Of a stretch of DNA of 64,000 nucleotides, positions 46,928 through 54,611 are shown piece by piece (the stretch's first letter is position 1; the number at the start of each line of letters is the position of its first letter). Location: positions 1-64,000 of the forward strand of contig CAWEOP010000011.1 in NCBI GenBank assembly GCA_963810755.1, written 5' to 3'. The DNA comes from FEN-1219 sp963810755. Lineage in GTDB: Bacteria; Pseudomonadota; Gammaproteobacteria; Steroidobacterales; Rariloculaceae. The notes beneath the pieces were generated by a model that was not told the DNA's origin, ran no database searches, and saw only the letters and a list, made by a program, of their open reading frames with translations. Both the position numbers and the translations under genes were made by a program.

Positions 46928-47593
46928 GTGTCAACCCATGCCGTCGATCAGCAGCGAACTAAGCACCCGTCCCTCCTACCGGCTCTGTTGCTCGTCAGCG
47001 CAGGATGCTTCTCCGCGTCCCCGAGCCGCGCGTCCGTCACGAGTGCGTGGTCGGACAACGTTTCGCGCGACCAGTCGTTTTCACGTGTCTTGGTCGTCGG
47101 CATCAGCCCAGATGTCGACCAGCGATGTCCGTTCGAACGCGCCCTGGCCGCCAAGATCAGGAGCGAAAATACCGTGGCCATCGTGAGCTGCGACGCGATG
47201 CCCCTAAATGCGCCGCTCACACGCGAAAACATCGAGGCCGCGGTGGCAGCGAAAAACGCCGACGCAGTGCTCGCAACCAGCCTCATTTCCAAGTCCTGGG
47301 ACCTGCAGGACAGAGGGGGCGCTGGTTCGAGAGGCGGCGCCACTTACAAGGCCACGGACTCGTATTACGGCGTTTATGGCACCGTCGTCGCCGCCGATTT
47401 CCAGACGAGCGCCCCTGTCACCACTGTCAAAGGTGAAGCCCACGTCACGTCGAAGCTCTATGAGACGCGCGGTGCGACGGTGGTCTACACAGTGGACTCG
47501 AAAGTGCGCAACATCGAGTCGCGCGGCGAGGGTCTCGCGGAGATCACGGCGCCGATCGGCAAAAGGCTGCGTAAGGACGGATTGATTCGTTAG
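46928..47593 (+). CDS. Probable lipoprotein, paired with the FHA copy 2
   Basis: 221 residues from GTG 46928, with GAGAGGAG upstream. The N-terminal signal (LLPALLLVSAGC) ends in a lipobox-type SAGC. The body has RVLVVGISPDVDQRCPFE, NIEAAVAAKNADAVLATSL, YYGVYGTVVAADFQTSAPV and RNIESRGEGLAEITAPIG. It resembles small exported proteins of the DUF4136 kind, but I cannot confirm that. It follows the FHA gene at a 117-base gap on the same strand. Confidence 0.7.
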   Translation: MSTHAVDQQRTKHPSLLPALLLVSAGCFSASPSRASVTSAWSDNVSRDQSFSRVLVVGISPDVDQRCPFERALAAKIRSENTVAIVSCDAMPLNAPLTRENIEAAVAAKNADAVLATSLISKSWDLQDRGGAGSRGGATYKATDSYYGVYGTVVAADFQTSAPVTTVKGEAHVTSKLYETRGATVVYTVDSKVRNIESRGEGLAEITAPIGKRLRKDGLIR

Positions 47594-47621
47594 CGCCGAG
47601 GTTGCCGGTCAGGGTGAGGAC

Positions 47622-47644
47622 CGGCGCAGCTGAGAGCCGCGCCG
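47622..47644 (-). terminator. Possible hairpin after tmRNA
   Basis: CGGCGC and GCGCCG flank an imperfect stem just past the 3' end of the minus-strand tmRNA (3' end at 47657). No U-run. It might terminate ssrA or the plus-strand gene ending at 47593. Confidence 0.35.
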
Positions 47645-47656
47645 ATCCTAGCGGAG

Positions 47657-48030
47657 TGGTGGAGGCGGCGGGAATCGAACCCGCGTCCGCAAGTCCTCTG
47701 CCGTCGGTTCTACATGCTTAGTCCGTCTATTGTTTTAACCGGCAGCAACCCGACAGACAGGGCCCACTGACAGCGATTCCGTTTGCGATCTTAGCGAGTT
47801 GGTCCCGGACGTACCTCGTCGCGATCTTGTGAAGATGACGCCTGAGTGTCCCGAAGGACGCTGGACGCACAAGCACGGCTCCAGTCAGACGGCACCGAAC
47901 CGGTTATTAAGCGGCTAGTGCGTAGTTGTCGTCGTTGGCAACTAAACGTTTGCAGATGGTTTTACGAGGTACTCTGCACCTCGGCATGCCCCTCAGGTTT
48001 CGCGACCCACGTCGAAGCCAAGTCGCCCCC
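47657..48030 (-). ncRNA. ssrA: Transfer-messenger RNA (tmRNA)
   Basis: Both ends are clear on the minus strand: GGGGGCGACTTGGCTTCGAC at the 5' end (48030) and the T-arm GGTTCGATTCCC, acceptor and encoded CCA at the 3' end (47657-47659). The tag frame at 47907-47939 reads ANDDNYALAA then TAA, the gammaproteobacterial type (E. coli: ANDENYALAA). Length 374 bases. With SmpB it rescues stalled ribosomes and tags proteins for ClpXP-type proteases. smpB is adjacent on the same strand. Confidence 0.97.
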
Positions 48031-48042
48031 AGGTGCACCCCT

Positions 48043-48070
48043 AGTTTATGGCCGGCGACGGCCGTTGCAA
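48043..48070 (-). promoter_or_regulatory. Probable sigma-70 promoter of ssrA
   Basis: On the minus strand TTGCAA (48065-48070, -35) and TAAACT (48043-48048, -10) are spaced by 16 bases, and the mature 5' end lies 12 bases further. This leaves a short leader for RNase P processing. Confidence 0.55.
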
Positions 48071-48091
48071 GGGCGAACGTCGCAAATCCCG

Positions 48092-48562
48092 TCAGTGCGC
48101 ACGAAGTGCCCGCGACTTGTCACGTTCCCAGTCGCGGTCTTTCTCGGTCGCGCGCTTGTCGTGTTGCTTCTTGCCCTTTGCGAGACCCACCGCGAGCTTC
48201 GCGCGGCTCTTGCTCCAATAGAGTTCCAGCGCGACGAGCGTGTAGCCCTTGCGCTCGACGAGGCCCGTCAGGCGGTCGATTTCCCGGCGGTTCATCAGCA
48301 GCTTGCGGATGCGGGCCGGGTCAGTGGTGACGTGCGTGGAAGCGGTGTTGAGCGGGGATACGTGCGAGCCCAACAACCACGCTTCGCCGCCGCGCAAAAT
48401 CACATAACTGTCGACGAGCTGTGCTTTCCCGGCGCGCATGCTTTTCACCTCCCAGCCTTGCAGCGCGAGGCCGGCTTCGAGACGTTCCTCTATGAAATAG
48501 TCGAAGCGCGCCTTCTTGTTCTGCGCGATCGTGCTCCGTGTCTTTTCCTGCTTCTTGGTCAT
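48092..48562 (-). CDS. smpB: SsrA-binding protein SmpB
   Basis: 156 residues. It binds tmRNA and delivers it to stalled ribosomes. IAQNKKARFDYFIEERLEAG, GWEVKSMRAGKAQLVDSYV and the basic C-terminal tail (AKGKKQHDKRATEKDRDWER) are typical. It lies just upstream of ssrA, reading the same way. Confidence 0.95.
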   Translation of the reverse strand: MTKKQEKTRSTIAQNKKARFDYFIEERLEAGLALQGWEVKSMRAGKAQLVDSYVILRGGEAWLLGSHVSPLNTASTHVTTDPARIRKLLMNRREIDRLTGLVERKGYTLVALELYWSKSRAKLAVGLAKGKKQHDKRATEKDRDWERDKSRALRAH

Positions 48563-48627
48563 CGCGCGCCAATGATCCTAGAATCACCCGCCAAAAAATA
48601 CTCTGGCTCAGCTCCAAGGAGACGTTC

Positions 48628-49068
48628 TTGCCCACCGTGCAGCGCAGTTCGCGCGTGAGTTACAGAGCCGAGCAGATGTTCGATCTCGTAAACGACATCG
48701 AGAGATATCCTGAGTTTCTGCACTGGTGCGGCGGCGCGCGTGTTGACGTTCGGCAGGGAAACATGGTTGAGGCGACTCTCGACATCGGCGTTCTGGGGTT
48801 TCAGCGCAGCGTTCCGGACTCGCAATACGCTGCGGCGGCCGGACAGATCTCGATCGAGCTGGTGTCCGGGCCGTTCCGTCGCCTTCGAGGGGAATGGAAG
48901 TTTGCCGACTTGCCGACTGGGGGTTCAGAGGTCGCGCTTTCCCTCTCATTCGAGGTGACGGTGTCGCCGTTCGGCTCGGTGTTCTCGAAGGTGTTTGAAG
49001 AGCTCGCGGGTGCGCAGATGGACGCCTTCACCGCGCGCGCTGCGAAGCTGTATGCCGGACACACTTGA
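48628..49068 (+). CDS. ratA: RatA/CoQ10-binding START-family protein
   Basis: About 146 residues. PTVQRSSRVSYRAEQMFDLV, VNDIERYPEFLHWCGGARV and SLSFEVTVSPFGSVFSKVFEEL fit the START/polyketide-cyclase fold of the RatA family. Likely start is TTG 48628 (RBS AGGAGA) or GTG 48637. It overlaps the next gene by 17 bases. Family proteins bind ubiquinone; the name RatA comes from a toxin claim in E. coli (70S association block), while homologs act in respiration. The ubiquinone role is the safer inference here. Confidence 0.85.
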   Translation: MPTVQRSSRVSYRAEQMFDLVNDIERYPEFLHWCGGARVDVRQGNMVEATLDIGVLGFQRSVPDSQYAAAAGQISIELVSGPFRRLRGEWKFADLPTGGSEVALSLSFEVTVSPFGSVFSKVFEELAGAQMDAFTARAAKLYAGHT

Positions 49069-49333
49069 ACCGGTCGTCGAGGTTGTCTACGCGACGCCCG
49101 ACGAGCAGCGGATAGTTCGGGTGCCGTTCGCGCCCGGGCTCACCGCGGAGCAGGCCGTGCGCGCCTCCGGCCTCCTCGATGCTCTGCCCGAGATAGCCGG
49201 GCGTCCTCTCGTCCTTGGAGTGTTCGGAGTTCCCGTGGAGCTGCGGCATCCTCTCGCGGCAGGCGACCGCGTCGAGATCTGCAGGCCATTGCGGCGCGAC
49301 CCGCGCGATCGGCGCAGGCACCTCGCGAGTTAG
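49052..49333 (+). CDS. rnfH: RnfH (RatB) family ubiquitin-like protein
   Basis: 93 residues from ATG 49052, within the end of ratA. The beta-grasp pattern VVEVVYATPDEQRIVRVPF, LPEIAGRPLVLGVFGVPVEL and RVEICRPLRRDPRDRRR matches UPF0125/RnfH. RnfH is neighbour to ratA across gammaproteobacteria. Its exact partner is unknown; no rnf operon is present here. Confidence 0.9.
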   Translation: MPDTLEPVVEVVYATPDEQRIVRVPFAPGLTAEQAVRASGLLDALPEIAGRPLVLGVFGVPVELRHPLAAGDRVEICRPLRRDPRDRRRHLAS

Positions 49334-49349
49334 CTGCTGCCGTCCGGCA

Positions 49350-49709
49350 TCACGTCTGCGGCTGCACTTCGACGTCGCGTTCGATGCGCGCCACGCGTTC
49401 GTTCTGGAAGTAGACGACGACCCAACGGCGTTCGACGTCGCGTGAGCGTCCGTGGCGGAGGTAGTACGCATAGTCCCAGCGGTCGCGGTGGAAGCTATCC
49501 GAAACCATCGGCGTGCCGAGCAGGAACTGCACCTGGCTGCGCGTCATGCCGACCTCGACTTGGCCGATGTCGGAGTCTTCGAGCAGGTTGCCCTGCTGGA
49601 TGTCGATGCGATAGACGCACGCGGCCAAGCAGAGGGTCGTGAGAATCACGGCCGTCATGCGAGCGAGCGAAAGCGAGGAGCGGGCGGAGCTAGACACGGT
49701 GGAGCGCAT
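49350..49709 (-). CDS. bamE: Outer-membrane assembly lipoprotein BamE
   Basis: 119 residues from the first ATG. Signal peptide with lipobox (VILTTLCLAAC). RIDIQQGNLLEDSDIGQVEVGM and VQFLLGTPMVSDSFHRDRWDYAYYL are diagnostic of BamE/SmpA, a member of the BAM complex at the periplasmic face of the outer membrane. A second ATG at 49658 gives a typical short lipoprotein signal and may be the true start. It is divergent from fur, as in pseudomonads. Confidence 0.93.
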   Translation of the reverse strand: MRSTVSSSARSSLSLARMTAVILTTLCLAACVYRIDIQQGNLLEDSDIGQVEVGMTRSQVQFLLGTPMVSDSFHRDRWDYAYYLRHGRSRDVERRWVVVYFQNERVARIERDVEVQPQT

Positions 49710-49768
49710 GTCGAGTCTGGGTCATAATCAGACCGGCATGATAACCCTTAGTTCAGAGCGAGTGGAAC

Positions 49769-50173
49769 GTGGAAGGACAGGATCTTCGTAAGCTCGGCCT
49801 GAAAGTCACCTCGCCGCGGCTCAAGGTCCTCGAAATCCTGGAGAAGAGCACGCAGCGGCACATGTCAGCCGAGGCGATCTATCGCAAGTTGCTCGACGGT
49901 GGTGAAGAGCTCGGCCTCGCGACCGTATATCGCGTGTTGACCCAGTTCGAGCGCGCCGGCCTCGTGAGTCGGCACAATTTCGAGGGCGGTACCGCCGTCT
50001 TCGAGCTCGCCGATCGAACTCACCACGATCACATGGTTTGCCTCACGACCGGGCGCGTGATCGAATTCTACGACGAGAGAATCGAGCAGCTGCAGCGCGA
50101 GATCGCGGACAAGCACGGTTACGCGATCGAGGAGCACAGCCTCGTTCTGTACGTGCGCCCGAAGAAGCCCTGA
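49769..50173 (+). CDS. fur: Ferric uptake regulator Fur
   Basis: 134 residues from GTG 49769. Winged helix at about 1-80 (LGLKVTSPRLKVLEIL, MSAEAIYRKLLDGGEELGLA, TVYRVLTQFERAGLV) and dimerisation/metal domain (TAVFELADRTHHDHMVCL, IEFYDERIEQLQREIADK). The HHDH metal-binding cluster is present. The C-terminal CxxC zinc site of E. coli Fur is absent (a single Cys at MVCLTTG), as in Pseudomonas Fur. Confidence 0.92.
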   Translation: MEGQDLRKLGLKVTSPRLKVLEILEKSTQRHMSAEAIYRKLLDGGEELGLATVYRVLTQFERAGLVSRHNFEGGTAVFELADRTHHDHMVCLTTGRVIEFYDERIEQLQREIADKHGYAIEEHSLVLYVRPKKP

Positions 50174-50185
50174 TTCTTCGCGGCG

Positions 50186-51859
50186 TTATTTGGCCGCGCG
50201 GTCGATCATTTCAGCCGCGTGGGCGCGGGTGCGCTCGGTGATCTCGATCCCGCCGAGCATCCGTGATAGCTCCTCGATCCGCTCCTCAGCGCTCAACGAG
50301 CGGACGTTCGTACGGCTCGTCTTGCCGTCGGTGAGCTTCACGACACGATAATGCCGCTGCCCCTGACTCGCGACCTGAGGTAGATGGGTCACGCAGAGTA
50401 CCTGCCGGCTGCCACCGAGTTGACTCAGCTTGCGGCCCACGATCTCGGCCACACGGCCTCCGACGCCGGCATCGACTTCGTCAAACACGAATGTGGGGAT
50501 CGGTGAAGCGCCTGAGCGAACGACCTCGACCGCCAGGCTGATGCGTGAAAGCTCGCCGCCCGATGCCATCTTAGCGAGCGGGCCAAACGGTTGGCCGGGA
50601 TTCAATCTCACCTGGAACTCGATGCGCTCCGCGCCCGTGCCGTCGGCGCGCTCTTCGGTTTTACGCTCTAGCGCCACTCGGAATTCCCCGTGCGGCATCC
50701 CGAGCTCCGCGAGCTCGGCCGTCACCGCGCGGCTGAGTTTGGTAGCGTGCTTTTCTCGTCCGGCAGTGAGCTTGGCTGCGCACGCGAAATAGTTCTCGCG
50801 CGCGCGCGCGGCCTTCGCTGCCAACGCTTCGAGCGATTCCTCGCCGCCGTCGAGGGACGCGATGCGGGCGCGGAGCGTCGCGAGCGCTTCGCGAAGTCCG
50901 TTTTCCGCACAGCCGTGCCGCCGTGCGAGGGCACGGAATTTCGCGAGCCGGTCTTCGAGAAAGTCGAGGCGCGCCGGGTCCGCCTCGATGCGATCGCGGT
51001 AACGGTTGAGCGAGGACTCGAGTTCGCGCAGCTCGATCTCGACGGCGGCGAGTTGCTCCGTCGGGCTGCGGAGCTCGACATCGTGCGCGACGAGCCGTTC
51101 GAGCTCCTGCCGCGCTCGCACGACCGTGGCGTAGGCCGACACAGTGTCGTTTTCGAACAAGCCTTCGAGCGCGCCGCCGACGCCGCTCAGTAGCCTATCG
51201 GTATTCGCTAGCCGGTCGCGCTCCGCGCGAAGGTCGTCCGGTTCGCCCGCGGCGGGCGCGAGAGCCTCGAGCTCGCCGAGCTGGAAGCGCAGCAGCTCGA
51301 GCTGTGCCGCGCGATCATTGCTCGCACCGCGTCGCGTCGCGAGATCCCGATCTGCTTGCTGCCAAGCCGCATAGCTCGCAGCGACTCGACTTGCGATGTC
51401 TTCCAGCCCTGCGTGCGCATCGAGCAGCTGGCGCTGACTCCCCGCCTCGAGTAGCGATTGGTGTGCGTGTTGGCCGTGGATATCGATCAACAGGCCGCCG
51501 AGAATCTTCAGGTCTTGGAGGGTGACGGGCTGGCCGTTGATGAACGCACGTGAGCGGCCCTCCGATCCGATGATTCGCCGCAGCGTGCATTGATCGCCAT
51601 CGTCGAGGCCCCGTTCGCTCAGCCAGTCGATCACCGAGGGGTTTCCGAGCGCGTCGAATTGCACGCTGATCTCGGCACGCTCGGCGCCCGAACGTACCGC
51701 CGCAGCGTCTGCGCGGTCGCCGAGTGCGAGGCCGAGCGCGTCCACGAGTATCGATTTGCCGGCGCCGGTTTCCCCAGTCATTACGCTAAAGCCGCGCGCG
51801 AATTCGAGCTCCACCTCGTCAATCACGGCGTAGTTCTTGACGCGGATCAGGCTCAGCAT
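50186..51859 (-). CDS. recN: DNA repair ATPase RecN
   Basis: 557 residues, full length. Walker A GETGAGKSILVDALGLALG at the N-terminus, an SMC-like coiled coil in the middle, and the signature LAKMASGGELSRISLAVEVV with Walker B TFVFDEVDAGVGGRVAEIVG at the C-terminus. RecN gathers broken ends for RecA-driven repair. It is followed upstream by nadK (stop to start gap of three bases), so nadK and recN are one operon. Confidence 0.95.
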   Translation of the reverse strand: MLSLIRVKNYAVIDEVELEFARGFSVMTGETGAGKSILVDALGLALGDRADAAAVRSGAERAEISVQFDALGNPSVIDWLSERGLDDGDQCTLRRIIGSEGRSRAFINGQPVTLQDLKILGGLLIDIHGQHAHQSLLEAGSQRQLLDAHAGLEDIASRVAASYAAWQQADRDLATRRGASNDRAAQLELLRFQLGELEALAPAAGEPDDLRAERDRLANTDRLLSGVGGALEGLFENDTVSAYATVVRARQELERLVAHDVELRSPTEQLAAVEIELRELESSLNRYRDRIEADPARLDFLEDRLAKFRALARRHGCAENGLREALATLRARIASLDGGEESLEALAAKAARARENYFACAAKLTAGREKHATKLSRAVTAELAELGMPHGEFRVALERKTEERADGTGAERIEFQVRLNPGQPFGPLAKMASGGELSRISLAVEVVRSGASPIPTFVFDEVDAGVGGRVAEIVGRKLSQLGGSRQVLCVTHLPQVASQGQRHYRVVKLTDGKTSRTNVRSLSAEERIEELSRMLGGIEITERTRAHAAEMIDRAAK

Positions 51860-51862
51860 GTT

Positions 51863-52762
51863 TCAGCGGCGACCGTTCGGCTGGTCGCGGTTTGCGCGGC
51901 CCCAGTTGAGCTTCGAGCGCAACAGCTCGTAGTAGTTGTAGTCGCGCGGGTGCAGCAGCGTTACGGTCTCGTCGGCGAGGCCGATGCGCAGAACCTGGCC
52001 GCTCGCGATGCGACCGAGATCCTCGCCGTCGCAGACGACATGCGCCGCGCTACCGGCGCCGGTATCGACGCGCACCTCGATCGAGCTCGTGAGCTTGAGC
52101 ACGAGCGGCCGGTCGCTGAGGGTATGAGGACAAATCGGCACCATCACGAGGGCATCCACGTTCGGTTGGATGATTGGTCCGCCGCAAGACAGAGCGTATG
52201 CCGTCGAGCCGGTCGGTGTTGCGACGATCAAGCCGTCCCCGCGGTGTGCGTTCACATAGCTGCCGTCGACCGTCGTGATGAAGTCGAGCATGCGGCCGGT
52301 TTCGCCCTTCTGGAGCACGACGTCGTTCAGTGCGACGAGCTTCGGGTGCGAGCTGCCATCGCCGATTTGCGCGCTCAGCATCAAGCGCCGTTCCTCTAGG
52401 TAGTCTCCGGCGAGAATCGCGTCGATCGCCTCGAGCATGTGTTCGGGAGAGATGTCCGTGAGGAAGCCGAGCCGGCCGCGGTTGACACCGAGGAGCGGCA
52501 CGCCGCGGCGTGCAACGTGGCGCGCGGCATGTAACAAAGTGCCGTCGCCGCCCACAGCAACGACGAGATCGACTTGCGACGCGATCTCTGTTTCGTTGAC
52601 TCGCGTGACGCCGGCGAGCAATCCGGCCCCGTCCGACTCCGTCGATGCGAACACTTGGATCCCGTGCTTGCGCAGGTGAGCGAGCACCTGCGTCGCGGGT
52701 TCGGCCACGCTTGGCTCATTGAGTCGTCCCCAAAGGCCGACCGTCTTGAATTGCTGCGGCAT
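51863..52762 (-). CDS. nadK: NAD kinase
   Basis: 299 residues. The GGDGTLL motif in VDLVVAVGGDGTLLHAARHV, the LNDVVLQKGETGR block and RGDGLIVATPTGSTAYALSCGG are diagnostic of NAD kinase, which makes NADP. Its start is about 40 bases from the divergent hrcA gene. It is co-transcribed with recN downstream. Confidence 0.95.
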   Translation of the reverse strand: MPQQFKTVGLWGRLNEPSVAEPATQVLAHLRKHGIQVFASTESDGAGLLAGVTRVNETEIASQVDLVVAVGGDGTLLHAARHVARRGVPLLGVNRGRLGFLTDISPEHMLEAIDAILAGDYLEERRLMLSAQIGDGSSHPKLVALNDVVLQKGETGRMLDFITTVDGSYVNAHRGDGLIVATPTGSTAYALSCGGPIIQPNVDALVMVPICPHTLSDRPLVLKLTSSIEVRVDTGAGSAAHVVCDGEDLGRIASGQVLRIGLADETVTLLHPRDYNYYELLRSKLNWGRANRDQPNGRR

Positions 52763-52801
52763 GCTGGGCTTTCTTGACAGTGGCGGGAAGCGGTTGTTAG
52801 C

Positions 52802-53903
52802 GTGGGCTGCGCTGACTGGGCTCTAAGTTATCACAGCCTGGGCCTATGGCGAGCGACAAACACCGAGACTATCTTAGACGAACGCGCACAGACCTTGCTG
52901 CGCATTCTCGTCGACAAATACATTCGCGACGGGCAGCCCGTCGGCTCCCGTACGTTGTCGCGCGATTCGGGGCTCGATCTGAGTCCAGCGACCATCCGTA
53001 ACATCGTCGCCGATCTCGAAGAGCTCGGCTTCGTAAGCTCGCCGCATACATCCGCGGGGCGCGTGCCGACAAACAAGGGCTACCGCTTCTTCGTCGATAC
53101 ATTAATAAAGCTGACGCCACCGAACGGCGAGGATCTCCTGCGCTTTAGTCAAGGGCTAAACGAGGCCGGCGGAGATCCGCAAGCGCTCGCGTTGTCGGTG
53201 TCCAATCTTCTGTCTGCCGTCACGAAGCTCGCCGGAATCGTTACGGTGCCGCGGCGCGCCCAAACGTCGCTGCGCCAGATCGAGTTCCTGCCGCTGTCCG
53301 GGAAGCGCGTGCTCGCGATCATTGTCGTCAACGATCGCGAGGTCCAGAACAAGATCGTGGAGGTTCAGAGGGATTTCAGCGCGGACGAGCTGCGCCAGGC
53401 AACGAATTACCTCAATGAGCGCTTCGGCGGACATTCGCTGACACAAGTTCGTGAGCTGCTGCTCGGCGAGCTCAAGAAGACTCGAGCCTCGATGAACGCG
53501 CTGATGATCGAGGCCATCGAAATGGCCCATAAGGTATTCCCGGAGGGCGAGCCGCAGACCCGAGTTTGTGATGGCCGGCGAGACGAACCTCATGGGTCTT
53601 GAGGCGCTCGCTGACGTAGAGACGCTGAAGGGTCTGTTCCAGGCGTTCGGAACCCAGCGCGATATCCTGCACCTGCTCGATCAGAGCATGCGCGCCGAGG
53701 GTGTGCAGATTTTCATCGGCAATGAATCGGGCTATCAGCTCCTCGATTCGTGTAGCATCGTCGCCGCCCCGTATATGACGGAGGACGATACGATGGGGGT
53801 CCTCGGAGTCATTGGCCCGACGCGCATGGCGTACGAGCGAGTGATCCCGATCGTGGACATCACAGCCAAACTGCTCGGCCGTGCCTTGAAGTCGAACAGC
53901 TGA
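52802..53903 (+). CDS. hrcA: Heat-shock repressor HrcA, frameshifted
   Basis: About 365 residues. Winged helix: ERAQTLLRILVDKYIRDGQP, SRTLSRDSGLDLSPATIRN, GFVSSPHTSAGRVPTNKGYR. The central GAF-like region includes IEFLPLSGKRVLAIIVVND. An extra C at about 53,564 breaks the frame after EGEPQT; the continuation reads EFVMAGETNLMGLEALADVE, ending DITAKLLGRALKSNS. A GTG at 52802 gives the longest start, but the family usually begins nearer LDERAQ, so the N-terminus is uncertain. It is followed by grpE, dnaK and dnaJ. I see no good CIRCE element. Confidence 0.85.
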
Positions 53904-53969
53904 GCCCCATCTGCCCGAAACTACGAATCGACCCGCGGTCCGACGGATCCGGCGCGGAGGGTTTTGTGC

Positions 53970-54494
53970 ATGAATGAAAACGCCATGAGCAACGATGAGT
54001 CCGCGGCCAACCCCCCGGAGCAGGACGCATCCCAGGATGCCTTCGAGAACTTGCGCCGCGAGGCCGAGGAGAACTGGAACAAATACGTCCGGATCTCGGC
54101 CGAGTACGACAACTTTCGCAAACGCAGCGCCCGAGACGTCGAGAACGCCAGGAAGTTCGGTGCGGAGCGGCTCGCCCAGGCGGTTCTGCCGGTACGGGAC
54201 AGCCTCGAAGCGGGCCTCGCCGCTAGCGACAAGGCCGATGCGGCGACGCTAATTCAGGGTCAAGAGGCGACGTTGCGGCTCCTCGACGAGGCGTTGACCG
54301 GAGCCGGGGTAACGGAGATCTCCCCCAAGGGAGAAGCGTTCGATCCGAACCAGCACGAGGCATTGAGCCTGCTACCGGCGAGCCACGTCGACGCAAACAC
54401 CGTGCTGGAGGTTGTCCAAAAGGGTTATCGAATGAACGAGCGCTTGTTGCGCGCCGCGAAGGTGATCGTCGCGCGCTCGGAGAACGGCGATTAA
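53970..54494 (+). CDS. grpE: Nucleotide exchange factor GrpE
   Basis: 174 residues from ATG 53970, with GGAGGG upstream. ENWNKYVRISAEYDNFRKRSA and the C-terminal NTVLEVVQKGYRMNERLLRAA match GrpE. It drives ADP release from DnaK. It lies between hrcA and dnaK. The gap to dnaK, about 117 bases, carries a small hairpin (GCCCC-ATTT-CGGGGT) and may hold a separate dnaK promoter. Confidence 0.95.
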   Translation: MNENAMSNDESAANPPEQDASQDAFENLRREAEENWNKYVRISAEYDNFRKRSARDVENARKFGAERLAQAVLPVRDSLEAGLAASDKADAATLIQGQEATLRLLDEALTGAGVTEISPKGEAFDPNQHEALSLLPASHVDANTVLEVVQKGYRMNERLLRAAKVIVARSENGD

Positions 54495-54611
54495 CCCGCG
54501 CTTGAATTGAATCGTCAGTGCCCCATTTCGGGGTGAACGCTATTCAGAGCGAGCTTTCTTGGCTGGTTCAAAACAGATTCTCAGTAACGATTTTCTTGGA
54601 GCATAGCAACG

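Noticed and set aside
49710..49768. Fur box between bamE and fur
   Set aside because: ATAATC and GATAAC are present but no GATAATGATAATCATTATC-like 19-mer.
52760..52830. Possible CIRCE element near hrcA (TTAGCG...CGCTGA)
   Set aside because: Arms are too short and do not match TTAGCACTC-N9-GAGTGCTAA.
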